NCBI GenBank assembly: GCA_020634895.1
Contig: JACKAV010000005.1
Location: 124,001-188,000, forward strand
From: Anaerolineales bacterium
Lineage (GTDB): Bacteria; Chloroflexota; Anaerolineae; Anaerolineales; Villigracilaceae
Reading direction: 5' to 3'
Length of the DNA: 64,000 bases
The notes below the pieces were generated by a model, which saw only the letters and a list, made by a program, of their open reading frames with translations, was not told where the DNA came from and searched no databases. Below are positions 1 through 8,741 of this stretch, piece after piece; position 1 is the first letter of the stretch; each line of letters starts with the position of its first letter. The position numbers were made by a program, and so were the translations under genes.

Positions 1-188
1 TCCTCTACATCATTACCTTGCGCGCCATTTTTGCCTCGGCAGAAAACATTATGCACCCGCCGCCATCCCCTATTTTCAATTCTGGGAATTACACCATCAT
101 TGGCTTTTTTGTTGCATTGAACCTGCTTGCCTGGCTGGCTGCCTACTTCCTCACCCGTTTTTTTCTTGACCTCAAACCTGCCAACTGA
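1..188 (+). CDS. C-terminal end of a membrane protein (5' part outside window)
   Basis: An open frame enters from the left edge and gives 61 residues before a TGA at 186-188. The visible part has a hydrophobic stretch (GFFVALNLLAWLAAYFL) followed by a short charged tail ending FFLDLKPAN, which looks like a last transmembrane helix with a cytoplasmic end. The stop lies 8 bases before the start of the MFS gene, so the two are probably co-transcribed. The family cannot be named from this fragment. Confidence 0.6.
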   Translation, partial: LYIITLRAIFASAENIMHPPPSPIFNSGNYTIIGFFVALNLLAWLAAYFLTRFFLDLKPAN

Positions 189-196
189 GGATCGCT

Positions 197-1342
197 TTGC
201 GCATCCGTTTTCAACTCATCATATTCATGTTCGTCCGCACCATCCTGAATTCCATTCACAGGATGGTGTATCCTTTTCTCCCCATCTTTGCGCGCGGCTT
301 GGGCGTTGATTTGTCCACCATGTCCCTCTTAATGACGGGACGCTCCCTGCTTGGCGCAACCAGTCCGTTCCTCGGACCCATAGCAGATTGGCGCGGCAGG
401 AAATTTGGGCTGCTTACCGGATTAAGTGTCTTTACCCTGGGAATCGGGATTGTCGCGGTCTTTCCCGCCTTCTGGACGCTCGCCATAGCACTCGGTCTTG
501 CAATGATAGGAAAATATATTTTTGACCCAGCCATGCAAGCCTATTTCGGAGACCGCGTTCCCTACCATCAGCGCGGTACCGCCCTGGCAGTAACCGAAGT
601 GGCATGGTCAATGGGATTTATCGTTGGCGTGCCCATTGCTGGTTTCCTGATTGATCGTTTTGGATGGTCTGCCCCATTTCCACTTTTCACTGTTTTGGGA
701 TTGATCGCTTTTTTCATTATCTGGCGTGTTGTCCCGAATGTAGACACACACCACAACCCTGTTGGCGATTCAAGAGAGAAATATCTGACCGTTTTAAAAT
801 CCGCACCAGCGTTGGCGGGAATCTCAATCGCCTTATGGGCTAGCGCAGCAAACGAACTGGTCAATGTGATCTTTGGCGTATGGTTGGAAGACTCATTTGG
901 GCTAAAGATCGCAGCGCTCGCTGGTGCATCAGCGGTGATCGGCATTTCAGAACTGAGCGGTGAGGGACTCGTCGCACTTACAACCGATAAACTTGGCAAG
1001 CCCCGCGCGCTGGCAATAGGCTTGACGGCGAACTCTCTGGCGGCGATCCTGCTCCCTTTCATTGGGCAAACCCAAGTCGGGGCATTGATCGGGCTCTTCC
1101 TGTTCTATATCACATTTGAGTACATTATGGTCAGCCACATCCCGATGGTCACGGAATTAGTCCCTTCAGCCCGGGCAACGCTGCTGTCGCTGAATGTCAC
1201 GGGTCATGCACTGGGGCGTGCACTTGGCGCTTTCCTGGCAGCACTTATTTACCAAAATTTTGGCTTCGTTTTTGTAGCATTGGCTGCCACACTATTCAAT
1301 ATTGTGGGCATTCTGGCATTACAAAGAATGCAGGGAAAATAA
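197..1342 (+). CDS. MFS transporter
   Basis: A 381-residue membrane protein with about 12 hydrophobic segments and the major facilitator signature: the loop after helix 2 reads GPIADWRGRKFGLLTG, matching the GxxxDRxGRR-type motif A. It should be an inner-membrane secondary transporter; the substrate cannot be told from sequence. The start is a TTG at 197 with a GAGG Shine-Dalgarno sequence six bases upstream, overlapping the end of the previous gene; an ATG at 227 is a weaker alternative. A strong bidirectional terminator follows directly after the stop. The other reading is a specialised subfamily such as a multidrug exporter. Confidence 0.8.
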   Translation: MRIRFQLIIFMFVRTILNSIHRMVYPFLPIFARGLGVDLSTMSLLMTGRSLLGATSPFLGPIADWRGRKFGLLTGLSVFTLGIGIVAVFPAFWTLAIALGLAMIGKYIFDPAMQAYFGDRVPYHQRGTALAVTEVAWSMGFIVGVPIAGFLIDRFGWSAPFPLFTVLGLIAFFIIWRVVPNVDTHHNPVGDSREKYLTVLKSAPALAGISIALWASAANELVNVIFGVWLEDSFGLKIAALAGASAVIGISELSGEGLVALTTDKLGKPRALAIGLTANSLAAILLPFIGQTQVGALIGLFLFYITFEYIMVSHIPMVTELVPSARATLLSLNVTGHALGRALGAFLAALIYQNFGFVFVALAATLFNIVGILALQRMQGK

Positions 1343-1377
1343 AAAAAGCCCCGCCTTTTCAGGCGGGGCTTTTTTTG
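1341..1377. terminator. Bidirectional rho-independent terminator
   Basis: An eight-base GC stem (gccccgcc/ggcggggc, loop ttttca) is flanked by A and T runs on both sides, so it can end the MFS transcript on the plus strand and the first pilin transcript on the minus strand. The same hairpin, including the loop, occurs again at 2307-2343 next to an identical pilin. Confidence 0.85.
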
Positions 1378-1388
1378 AAAGCAACAAA

Positions 1389-1544
1389 TTACAGAGTGCT
1401 GAGGCTGGTGTTGATCTTGCTGAACACGTTACCGATGATGGGTCCGAGGATCATGAGCGCAGCGATAACAACAATAGCAACCAAAACAAGAATCAGCGCG
1501 TACTCGACCAAACCTTGACCTTTTTCCTTGGGTGAGAATAACAT
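1389..1544 (-). CDS. Flp-type pilin (copy 1)
   Basis: A 51-residue protein starting MLFSPKEKGQGLVEYALIL, followed by one long hydrophobic helix and a short polar tail. GQGLVEYAL is the typical class III (Flp/TadE-like) prepilin site, with cleavage after the Gly by a TadV/CpaA-type prepilin peptidase and a Glu at mature position +5. The mature peptide would assemble into a Tad/Flp adhesion pilus. No tad assembly genes lie in this window. The protein is identical to copy 4 (2355-2510). Start ATG at 1544 with GGAG upstream; a separate promoter lies at 1599-1626. Confidence 0.88.
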   Translation of the reverse strand: MLFSPKEKGQGLVEYALILVLVAIVVIAALMILGPIIGNVFSKINTSLSTL

Positions 1545-1598
1545 GGAAATTTTCTCCTTTCTTCGAAATTCCTCAGAAGTTTTTCTGAGGTTGAATAT

Positions 1599-1626
1599 AT
1601 TTTACACAGACTATCTTTTTTGACAA
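1599..1626 (-). promoter_or_regulatory. Promoter of Flp pilin copy 1
   Basis: On the minus strand TTGTCA (1626-1621) and TAAAAT (1604-1599) are separated by 16 bases, close to the sigma-70 consensus. A small hairpin (cctcaga/tctgagg) lies in the untranslated leader downstream, at about 1571-1590. Confidence 0.6.
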
Positions 1627-1709
1627 TGAGAAGCTTAAGAAAATCGCTTTACAATTGTGAAAGTTGTCTTTGCTATTTGGACTTTTCGGTAGCCTTTTTT
1701 TAGCACGAA

Positions 1710-1865
1710 TTACAAGGTACTAAGACTGGTATTGACCGAGCTGAATACGTTACCGATGATGGGTCCGAGGATCATGAGCGCAGCAATAACAACAATAGCA
1801 ACCAAAACGAGAATCAACGCGTACTCAACCAAACCTTGACCCTTTTCCTTGGGTGAAAATAACAC
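1710..1865 (-). CDS. Flp-type pilin (copy 2)
   Basis: A 51-residue Flp pilin with the KGQGLVEYALILVL processing region. It differs from copies 1 and 4 mainly near the C-terminus (FSSVNTSLSTL instead of FSKINTSLSTL). The supported start is GTG at 1865, preceded by GGAGG nine bases upstream; a longer open frame reaches 1970 but has no ribosome binding site there. Its own promoter lies at 1927-1956, inside that longer frame, which also argues for the shorter start. Confidence 0.85.
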   Translation of the reverse strand: MLFSPKEKGQGLVEYALILVLVAIVVIAALMILGPIIGNVFSSVNTSLSTL

Positions 1866-1926
1866 GACAAAGTTCCTCCTTTCTTTAAGATATATAAAAT
1901 ATCTCTTTTCTATAGATATTTTATAT

Positions 1927-1956
1927 ATTTTACAATAATTTCCAGCATTTTTACAA
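1927..1956 (-). promoter_or_regulatory. Promoter of Flp pilin copy 2
   Basis: Minus-strand TTGTAA (1956-1951) and TAAAAT (1932-1927) with an 18-base spacer, about 65 bases upstream of the GTG start. Confidence 0.5.
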
Positions 1957-1975
1957 TAACTAACTTCCAAATAGA

Positions 1976-2131
1976 CTAAATGGACGAGAGGCTTGTATTT
2001 AATGTGCTAAATACGTTGCCAATTATGGGTCCAAGGATCAGAAGTGTCGCAAAAACAACAATAGCGACAAGGACGAGAACAAGAGCATATTCCACCAGAC
2101 CTTGACCATTTTCTCCTGCTGAGAGATACAT
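1976..2131 (-). CDS. Flp-type pilin (copy 3, divergent)
   Basis: A 51-residue pilin starting MYLSAGENGQGLVEYALVL, the most divergent of the four: the basic KEK before the cleavage Gly is replaced by GEN, and the helix carries F and L substitutions. The cleavage motif, Glu+5 and the single hydrophobic helix are kept. Start ATG at 2131 behind a strong AAGGAGGTG sequence. It may be a minor or specialised pilin. Confidence 0.85.
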   Translation of the reverse strand: MYLSAGENGQGLVEYALVLVLVAIVVFATLLILGPIIGNVFSTLNTSLSSI

Positions 2132-2306
2132 GACATACACCTCCTTTCCACCAAATTTTGCCTCGCAAACCTACACTCTTATTGTGAATAAAACAAACTA
2201 ATTTTCAAGTACCTTACATTAACAGTTTTGCAAGGCGGAATTAAAAACAGCAGGTTTTCAACTCCTCACCCGCAACAAACAAGAACCATTTTTTAGTTTA
2301 ACCAAT

Positions 2307-2343
2307 AAAAAAAAGCCCCGCCTTTTCAGGCGGGGCTTTTTTT
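2307..2343. terminator. Bidirectional rho-independent terminator (duplicate)
   Basis: A second copy of the gccccgcc/ggcggggc hairpin with loop ttttca, flanked by A and T runs. It lies between pilins 3 and 4 and would end the pilin 4 transcript. Identity with 1341-1377 points to duplication of a pilin-plus-terminator unit. Confidence 0.8.
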
Positions 2344-2354
2344 CGTAAAACAAA

Positions 2355-2510
2355 TTACAGAGTGCTGAGGCTGGTGTTGATCTTGCTGAACACGTTACCG
2401 ATGATGGGTCCGAGGATCATGAGCGCAGCGATAACAACGATTGCTACCAAAACAAGAATCAGCGCGTATTCGACCAAACCTTGACCTTTTTCTTTGGGTG
2501 AGAACAACAT
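2355..2510 (-). CDS. Flp-type pilin (copy 4)
   Basis: A 51-residue Flp pilin whose protein sequence is identical to copy 1, with a few synonymous base differences. Start ATG at 2510 behind GGAG. It is the first pilin in the array in the direction of transcription and has the best promoter (2569-2596). Confidence 0.88.
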   Translation of the reverse strand: MLFSPKEKGQGLVEYALILVLVAIVVIAALMILGPIIGNVFSKINTSLSTL

Positions 2511-2568
2511 GATGAATTTCTCCTTTTTCATAAAAAACGGAAAACCACTTTCCGCGTTCGATGTTTTT

Positions 2569-2596
2569 ATTCTACGTCAAAAAACTATAGTGTCAA
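2569..2596 (-). promoter_or_regulatory. Strong sigma-70-like promoter of Flp pilin copy 4
   Basis: Minus-strand TTGACA (2596-2591) and TAGAAT (2574-2569) with a 16-base spacer. A perfect -35 box suits a highly expressed structural pilin. Confidence 0.7.
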
Positions 2597-2811
2597 TATT
2601 TTTCATTTTACAATCCTGTTAAGGGCAGGCAAACTGCCGAAGAAATAGTTTGCAAAAAAGATATCTTAAATACGACGGGCAAAACAAAATCTCTGTACAA
2701 AAAGGCTGAAACCCTACTTTGAGAAAGCCTTGAATATCCCCGTCAGGGCAGGTCGCCTAACGTGCATTTCTGTGGTTAAATTATTTATCTCAATGTACAG
2801 ATTGGTCTCCC
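2597..2811. other. Intergenic spacer between pilin array and hutI
   Basis: With the pilin leader this makes a gap of about 300 bases without a gene. It separates the leftward pilins from the rightward hutI. Apart from the pilin promoter at its left end I see no convincing gene or hairpin; the short open frame at 2730-2924 overlaps hutI out of frame and looks spurious. Confidence 0.5.
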
Positions 2812-4086
2812 ATGCTCATACATTCAGCCTCCCAACTCCTTACCCTTGCAGGCGGACCGCAGCGCGGAAAAGTGCTCGGTTCGCTCGGCATCATTCCAAA
2901 TGGCGCCGTCGTTATCCGCGATGAAAAAATTATCGCAGTGGGCACAACCGAGGAACTCCGCAATGCCTACCCCGACGAGCCAACCCTCGATACGGGACGC
3001 TGCGTGCTGATGCCCGGTTTCGTTGACCCGCACACACATGTCATCTGGGCGGGAGACCGCGCGAACGAGTTCGAGAAAAAAATGGAAGGCACACCTTACC
3101 TTGAGATATTAGCGTCCGGCGGCGGGATTCTCTCCACGGTAAAGGCGACCCGAACTGCCAGCATTGAAACACTAATGGCAGAGACACGTCCGCGCCTGCT
3201 CAGGATGTTCCGCAATGGCACGACCACTGTCGAAGTTAAAACCGGCTATGGGCTGCAAACCGCCACAGAATTGCGCCTGCTTAAAGCCCTGCTTACCTTA
3301 AACGATGAAAGTCCAATGGACATGGCTATCACGTTCCTGGGCGCGCATGCAATCCCGCCGGAATATAAAGATAATCCACAAGGTTATACAGATGAAGTCA
3401 CAAACACAATGCTGCCCATGCTCAAGGAATGGTGGGAGACTCACGCTCCGCGACACCCCCTCCCCTTTGTGGATGTATTCTGCGAGACGAACGCTTTTAC
3501 TCTCGAACAATCGCGTCAGATCCTGACCAGGGCTGGGTCGCTGGGATTCCCGCTCAAGATCCACGCTGACGAATTCGACAACCTTGGCGGGGCAGCACTT
3601 GCAGCGGAGTTGAAGGCTGCGTCGGCGGACCATCTCGTGGTCACGTCTGATGCGGATATCGCCGCGTTGGGAAAATCCGATACGGTGGCTGTCGCGCTTC
3701 CGTGTACTCCTTTTGGTTTGGCAGAGTCGCATTACACGCCCGCAAAAAAATTACTGGAAGCCGATGCACTTCTTGCAGTTGCCACAGACTGCAACCCCGG
3801 CACTTCATGGAATGAGTCGATGCAGTTCGCCATTGCACTTGCCTGCCGTTATATGAAATTGACGCCTGCACAGGCAATCGCTGCCTCCACCATTAATTCG
3901 GCGCATGCCATCCGGCGCGCGGACGCAGTTGGTTCCATTGAGGTTGGCAAGCAGGCAGATATGCTCATCCTGTCCGTGTCCGACTACCGGCAGGTTGGCT
4001 ATCGGTATGGAACGAATCTTGTAAAACAGGTCATCAAACGCGGACAGGTCTATTCCGTGGATGTAGGATACTATCGAACGGCATAG
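2812..4086 (+). CDS. hutI: Imidazolonepropionase
   Basis: 424 residues of the amidohydrolase superfamily. It opens 4-imidazolone-5-propanoate to N-formimino-L-glutamate in histidine breakdown. The metal-binding HTHVIWAGDR motif (about residue 74), the substrate loop ILASGGGILSTV, the LGAHAIPPEY segment and the KIHADEF motif are present, and the catalytic Asp region reads ATDCNPGT. Length is normal for HutI. The other hut genes (hutH, hutU) are not in the window. The ATG at 2812 gives a start where the family begins. It lies 14 bases upstream of the diguanylate cyclase gene and may be co-transcribed with it. Confidence 0.93.
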   Translation: MLIHSASQLLTLAGGPQRGKVLGSLGIIPNGAVVIRDEKIIAVGTTEELRNAYPDEPTLDTGRCVLMPGFVDPHTHVIWAGDRANEFEKKMEGTPYLEILASGGGILSTVKATRTASIETLMAETRPRLLRMFRNGTTTVEVKTGYGLQTATELRLLKALLTLNDESPMDMAITFLGAHAIPPEYKDNPQGYTDEVTNTMLPMLKEWWETHAPRHPLPFVDVFCETNAFTLEQSRQILTRAGSLGFPLKIHADEFDNLGGAALAAELKAASADHLVVTSDADIAALGKSDTVAVALPCTPFGLAESHYTPAKKLLEADALLAVATDCNPGTSWNESMQFAIALACRYMKLTPAQAIAASTINSAHAIRRADAVGSIEVGKQADMLILSVSDYRQVGYRYGTNLVKQVIKRGQVYSVDVGYYRTA

Positions 4087-4100
4087 GTGCGCATCAATCA

Positions 4101-5753
4101 ATGAACACAGCGTGGATCGTCTTTGCAGTTATTCTTTTTACAAATGCAGTGGCTGCATTCGCCATCGCATTTATCCTGGCGCGCCGCCCCAAAAAGGCTG
4201 GTCTTCTGCCGATCATTTTTATGCTCATTGGCTTGGGGGTATGGTCGTTCAGTTATGCAATGATCACAATATCCCCCGACTTTGAAACAAAATTATTCTG
4301 GCTTCGGGTCGAGAACGTGGGCATTCAATACGTGCCCATTTTCTGGTTCTTTTTTGCGATGATCTACACCCGCATGGATAAATGGCTGACGGGAAAGCCG
4401 GTGTCATTTGTGTTTTGGATCATTCCAAGTATTTCGCTGCTCTTTATCTTTTCCAATACATGGTTTCATCTTTATTACCCCTCGGTACATATCGCCACCG
4501 AAACGGGCGGACCCTTGATCATTACCCGTGGACCCATGTACATGATCGCGGTTATTTTCACTTATGGTTTGCATCTTGTGAGTCTGGTGGTACTGATCCG
4601 CCGCTTTTTGCAATCCAAAACGGTGTACCGTTGGCAGTCGCCGTATTTCATCGGCGCAGTCCTTTTCCCTTTTGCACTTAATCTGATCTATCAACTTGCG
4701 CCTGGAATTCTGCCCATCTTCCCCGCCCCCGTGGACTTAACGCCTCTGTCCTTTACCATCACCGCCATCATTCTGGCTGCCGGGATATTCGGTATCCATT
4801 TGCTCGATATTGTTCCGATCGCCCGCGACAACGTCATGGAATATATTCCCGAAATGGTGTTCGTATTGGACGACAAGGAACGGATTGTCGATGCAAATGC
4901 AGTGGCGCAAAAATGGCTTGGGAAACCGATCCATGAAATCGTAGGGCGCGAACCGTTGGAAGTCTTTAGAAGCTGGCCGCAGCTCCTTCAGCGTTTTTTC
5001 TTTCTGGAACACAGCCGTGAAGAAATAGAGATCCCCGGTGACCCTCCGCGAATTCTCGAAACCATTATCACGCCCATCTATAACCGGGTGGACCAACTGG
5101 AAGGGCGGGTCATCCTTGCGTATGACATTACCGACCGGAAAAAATTGGAACAGGATCTTAAGCTCGTGAACGAATCTCTTCAGGAGCAATTGAATGAGAA
5201 CGAACGTCTGCGCCTCCAATTGCAGGAACAAGCCATCCGTGACCCGTTGACAGGCGTCTTCAACCGCCGATATTTTGCCGAGGCATTGGATAATCAAACC
5301 GCCCGCGCCATCCGTGAAGGAGTCCCGTTTTCGCTCATCATTTTGGATGTGGACCATTTCAAAAAGGTCAACGATACCTACGGGCACAAATGCGGAGACA
5401 TTATCCTGCAATCACTGGCAAGATTTCTGATGCAGAATACGCGGCGAAGCGATATCGTCTGCCGCTTCGGGGGCGAAGAATTCGTGATCCTCATGCCGGA
5501 TGCAACGACCGAATCCGCGTATGAGCGTGCCGAACTGTTTCGAAAGCAGTTCGAAGCGACCGTTAACGAATATGAAGGCGAGCGGGTTCATGCGACATTT
5601 TCCGCAGGCGTGGCATCCTTCCCGACGCACGCGGAATCGGGTGAGGTCCTGCTTGGGTTGGCAGACCAGGCGCTCTACCGGTCCAAGGCGGGCGGACGTA
5701 ACCGCGTCACGATCTATTCGGGAGAAATGGCAAGCCCGAACTCACCCAGTTAG
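4101..5753 (+). CDS. 7TM-PAS-GGDEF diguanylate cyclase
   Basis: 550 residues. The first ~225 form seven hydrophobic helices resembling the 7TM region of membrane sensor kinases; a PAS-like domain (about 250-350) and a coiled coil rich in E/Q/L (about 350-380) follow, then a C-terminal GGDEF domain. The active site reads CRFGGEEF, so it should make cyclic di-GMP, and RRSD five residues upstream fits the inhibitory I-site RxxD. No EAL domain. It is a membrane sensor of unknown signal. Starts 14 bases after hutI. Another c-di-GMP gene, the HD-GYP protein at 28.4 kb, could degrade its product. Confidence 0.88.
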   Translation: MNTAWIVFAVILFTNAVAAFAIAFILARRPKKAGLLPIIFMLIGLGVWSFSYAMITISPDFETKLFWLRVENVGIQYVPIFWFFFAMIYTRMDKWLTGKPVSFVFWIIPSISLLFIFSNTWFHLYYPSVHIATETGGPLIITRGPMYMIAVIFTYGLHLVSLVVLIRRFLQSKTVYRWQSPYFIGAVLFPFALNLIYQLAPGILPIFPAPVDLTPLSFTITAIILAAGIFGIHLLDIVPIARDNVMEYIPEMVFVLDDKERIVDANAVAQKWLGKPIHEIVGREPLEVFRSWPQLLQRFFFLEHSREEIEIPGDPPRILETIITPIYNRVDQLEGRVILAYDITDRKKLEQDLKLVNESLQEQLNENERLRLQLQEQAIRDPLTGVFNRRYFAEALDNQTARAIREGVPFSLIILDVDHFKKVNDTYGHKCGDIILQSLARFLMQNTRRSDIVCRFGGEEFVILMPDATTESAYERAELFRKQFEATVNEYEGERVHATFSAGVASFPTHAESGEVLLGLADQALYRSKAGGRNRVTIYSGEMASPNSPS

Positions 5754-5791
5754 TTAGCCCCATCAAATTTTAGCAATTGCAGGAGTACAAA

Positions 5792-6697
5792 ATGCAGATC
5801 GATATTATCGGCGTGCCCATTGACCTCGGCGCAGACCGCCGCGGCGTGGATATGGGACCCAGCGCAATCCGTTATTCGCATCTTCAAAAGAAGCTCGAAG
5901 ATATTGGGCACACCGTCAACGACGAAGGCAATATCGAAGTGCCCATCGCCGAAATGTGCCGCGTCACCAACCCGAAGTTGAAATATTTGGATTGCATCAT
6001 CCCAATGTCGCGGCGGGTTGCTGGAGCAGTTGCCACTTCAGTGCAGGCTGGACATTTCCCACTCATTCTCGGCGGCGACCACAGCCTGTCTATTGGGTCA
6101 GTTCGAGGCGCGGCGCGGAACCGAAAGATCGGTGTCATCTGGATCGATGCGCACGGCGACTTCAACACCGCTGAAACCACGCCATCTGGAAACATCCACG
6201 GGATGTCTCTTGCCATTCTTGCCGGGCTGGGTGATAAGAGTCTCGTGCAATTGTGGGATGAACCCGTCCCTGTGATCGACCCGAAGAACATCGCAGTCAT
6301 CGGTGCGCGCGACCTCGACATGGGCGAAAAAGATAACTTGCGAAAAGCCGGTTCGCTCGTCATGGGCATGGAACAGATCGACCGCTATGGTATGGTACAC
6401 GCTGTTGAGAAAGCCATCGAACGCGTCAGCAAGGATGTGGATGGAATTTTTGTTTCGCTCGATCTTGACGCGCTCGACCCCGAACATGCGCCCGGCGTTG
6501 GAACTCCCGTCCCCGCAGGTTTGACCCAGCGCGAAGCCCACCTTGCCTGCGAAATGATCGGCGAAACAGGCAAGCTCATCGGCATGGACCTGGTCGAGGT
6601 CAACCCCATTCTCGATATTCAAAACCGCACCGCGCTGCTCGCCGTGGACTTCGCCCTCTCCGCACTTGGGCGGCGCATTTGGAAAGGACGTTCATGA
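5792..6697 (+). CDS. rocF: Arginase
   Basis: 301 residues of the ureohydrolase family. The binuclear manganese motifs are intact: GGDHSLSIGS, the WIDAHGDFN block and SLDLDALDPEHAPGVGTP. The early GVPIDLGADRRGVDMGPSAIR segment is typical of true arginases (L-arginine to ornithine and urea) rather than agmatinases. The start is ATG 5792 with AGGAG nine bases upstream, not the upstream in-frame TTG. It overlaps the following phosphatase by ATGA, so the two are translationally coupled. Confidence 0.9.
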   Translation: MQIDIIGVPIDLGADRRGVDMGPSAIRYSHLQKKLEDIGHTVNDEGNIEVPIAEMCRVTNPKLKYLDCIIPMSRRVAGAVATSVQAGHFPLILGGDHSLSIGSVRGAARNRKIGVIWIDAHGDFNTAETTPSGNIHGMSLAILAGLGDKSLVQLWDEPVPVIDPKNIAVIGARDLDMGEKDNLRKAGSLVMGMEQIDRYGMVHAVEKAIERVSKDVDGIFVSLDLDALDPEHAPGVGTPVPAGLTQREAHLACEMIGETGKLIGMDLVEVNPILDIQNRTALLAVDFALSALGRRIWKGRS

Positions 6698-7464
6698 AAC
6701 CAACACTACCGGATCTGGAGCGGCTTGCCCGCGAAGCCGGATCCATTCTTCGAAACAGCTACAACAAGGAGCACACGGTTCATTACAAAGGGGTAATTGA
6801 TCCTGTCACCGAAGCGGACCACGCCTCTGAGGCTTTTTTGATCGGCGAGATACAGTCGCATTTTCCCGGCAGCCACATCCTCGCCGAAGAAAGCGGACGC
6901 ATTGAAGGGGAAAATGATGGGCTCTGGTACATCGATCCGCTCGACGGCACGGTCAATTTCGCACATAACATTCCCATCTTTTGCGTTTCCATTGGTTACT
7001 CAATAAACGGTGCCATATCCCTCGCCGCCGTCTACGACCCGATGCGCGATGAGATGTTTGCCGCCGAGCATGGAAAAGGCGCATTCCTAAATGGAAAACA
7101 AATCCGCGTTTCCGGTACAACCGAACTTGGAAGAAGCCTGCTCGTCACCGGCTTTCCATACGACACATGGAACACGGAACTCGACAACTTCAAATATTTT
7201 GAACGCCTCGGGAAAATGACACAGGGCGTCCGCCGCCTCGGCTCTGCCGCGCTGGATGCCTGTTATGTTGGCGCAGGTCGCCTTGACGGTTTCTGGGAAT
7301 TCAAACTCAAACCCTGGGACGTTGCCGCCGGAGGCTTGATCGCCAGGGAAGCCGGCGCCACGGTCACCGCAATAGACGGACGGGAAGATTTCCTCTCGCC
7401 GCCGATGTCCATTCTGGCAACGACCCCGGGAATTTACGAAGCGGTCAAAGAACAACTGAAATAA
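6694..7464 (+). CDS. suhB: Inositol monophosphatase family protein
   Basis: 256 residues with the family motifs of inositol-1-monophosphatase: EADHASEAFL, the metal-binding ILAEESG (Glu), WYIDPLDGTVNF and the C-terminal KPWDVAAGGLIAREAG. It should be a Mg-dependent phosphatase acting on inositol phosphates or a related sugar phosphate. The start at 6694 overlaps the arginase stop (ATGA). The IS element begins only a few bases after its stop codon, so the native 3' region and any terminator may have been displaced. suhB is a family name here; the true substrate is unknown. Confidence 0.87.
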   Translation: MKPTLPDLERLAREAGSILRNSYNKEHTVHYKGVIDPVTEADHASEAFLIGEIQSHFPGSHILAEESGRIEGENDGLWYIDPLDGTVNFAHNIPIFCVSIGYSINGAISLAAVYDPMRDEMFAAEHGKGAFLNGKQIRVSGTTELGRSLLVTGFPYDTWNTELDNFKYFERLGKMTQGVRRLGSAALDACYVGAGRLDGFWEFKLKPWDVAAGGLIAREAGATVTAIDGREDFLSPPMSILATTPGIYEAVKEQLK

Positions 7465-7467
7465 ATA

Positions 7468-7498
7468 ATAAAAAAGCGGACGGCTATGAACTGAACCC
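7468..7498 (+). repeat. Left inverted repeat of the IS3 element
   Basis: The A-rich end followed by gcggacggct and gaactgaaccc matches the reverse complement of 8742-8775 with few differences. Confidence 0.75.
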
Positions 7499-7531
7499 AT
7501 TGAGCAAGACAAAAAAAGAAAGCCCCGCTGG

Positions 7532-8341
7532 TCAACTGGATAGACACCTAGTTTGGTAAGGTGTCTGTCTTGTTTTCAATTGTATCCGTTCATAGTTGTA
7601 AAAGTAAATGTATTCATCAATGAGTTGCTCTGTATCCTTAAAGGTGGTTTTCTTGAAGTGCCGCAAATATTCCTCTTTGAGGTGTCCAAAGAAGTTCTCC
7701 ATCGGGGCATTATCCCAACAGTTGCCACGACGAGACATGGAAGGCGTGATGTTATACTCGTTGGTAAGGACATGATATGGCTGTGAAGTGTATTGCGTCC
7801 CTTGGTCACTGTGGAGGATCAGTCCATCAGTGACCTTTTCTTTTTGTTTGGCTTGTTTGAGGGTCCGCGTCACCAGAGCAATTGAATTGGTTTGCTCAAA
7901 GACATGCGCCACAATGAAGCCATCGTAGAGGTCCTTGATAGTGGACAGATATGCCCAGCCCTGCAAGGTGCGAATGTAGGTCACATCCGTGACCCATTTT
8001 TGGTTGGGCTTGGTCGCGACGAAATCCCGATTGAGCACGTTGGGGTAGCGATGGTAGGTGCCGATTTCTTCCAGCTTTTTGTACATTTTGGGCTTTCTGG
8101 CTTGCGAACGAATGCCTAATTTGTTCATCAACCTCAAAACCGCCTTGTGATTGATCGCAAGTTCAAGTTTTTGCTGAAGGTGGATCGTGATCCGCCGATA
8201 CCCGTAGCTTTTGTGAGAAACCTCATAGACCGTCCGGATTTTCTCCATCCGTTCCTGGTCTGGGTCTGTCTCTGCCAATTTCCCTTCCCAGGCATAATAG
8301 GCTGCTCGCGAAACACCGAAGAATTTACACATCGCCTTCAC
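7532..8341 (-). CDS. IS3-family transposase OrfB (DDE integrase)
   Basis: 269 residues with an HTH_21-like N-terminus (SYGYRRI at about residue 47) and an rve integrase core. The DDE residues are visible as VTDVTYI, LHSDQGTQYTS and PMENFFGHLKEE. The closest group is probably IS150-like. It starts with GTG at 8341 that overlaps the orfA stop (GTGA). In this family OrfAB is normally produced by a -1 frameshift; the A-rich end of orfA (ACAAAGAAGAAT) could serve as the slip site, though a classic A6G heptamer is not visible. Confidence 0.9.
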   Translation of the reverse strand: MKAMCKFFGVSRAAYYAWEGKLAETDPDQERMEKIRTVYEVSHKSYGYRRITIHLQQKLELAINHKAVLRLMNKLGIRSQARKPKMYKKLEEIGTYHRYPNVLNRDFVATKPNQKWVTDVTYIRTLQGWAYLSTIKDLYDGFIVAHVFEQTNSIALVTRTLKQAKQKEKVTDGLILHSDQGTQYTSQPYHVLTNEYNITPSMSRRGNCWDNAPMENFFGHLKEEYLRHFKKTTFKDTEQLIDEYIYFYNYERIQLKTRQTPYQTRCLSS

Positions 8342-8682
8342 TTCGTATTCTTCTTTGTGGTGGTAGATCGCCCGATATTGCGCTGCGCGAGCTGCACTTT
8401 CCGCAATTCGGCATGGAATTTTTTTAGCAAGGCGTTCTCCATCCGCAGCCGTTCTATTTCCCGTTCTTCTCCCTCCCTTTTCACGGGTCGCCCAATCGGC
8501 TTATGGAATGAGAGTTCCCCTTCTCTCCGATACATCCGCACCCAGGCTTTGATCCTGTCTGCCTTTCGGATATTCAGCTTCTCCGCTATCGTTGCATACG
8601 TCACGTGTTCTTCCATCACCAGACGCACTGCCTCCTGCTTGATTTCCTTCTTGTAGTGCAACATTCCTTTTCTGCCTGACAT
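8338..8682 (-). CDS. IS3-family transposase OrfA (helix-turn-helix)
   Basis: 114 residues, HTH_Tnp_1 type: YKKEIKQEAVRLVMEEH then the recognition region YATIAEKLNIRK, followed by a leucine-zipper-like segment (EREIERLRMENALLKKF) used for OrfA/OrfAB multimerisation. It binds the terminal repeats. The ATG at 8682 is followed directly by MSGRKGMLHY; an AGGAGGTG ribosome binding site lies just upstream. Overlaps orfB by four bases. Confidence 0.88.
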   Translation of the reverse strand: MSGRKGMLHYKKEIKQEAVRLVMEEHVTYATIAEKLNIRKADRIKAWVRMYRREGELSFHKPIGRPVKREGEEREIERLRMENALLKKFHAELRKVQLAQRNIGRSTTTKKNTK

Positions 8683-8741
8683 AAAAGCACCTCCTGTGCT
8701 TATCTTCTCACAGGAGGGCTTTCTTTTCGTGTCTGCTTTTC

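Noticed and set aside
8338..8341. Separate orfA/orfB without frameshift
   Set aside because: Not rejected as impossible, but the GTGA overlap fits simple translational coupling; a classical slippery A-run is not present, so I did not claim programmed frameshifting.
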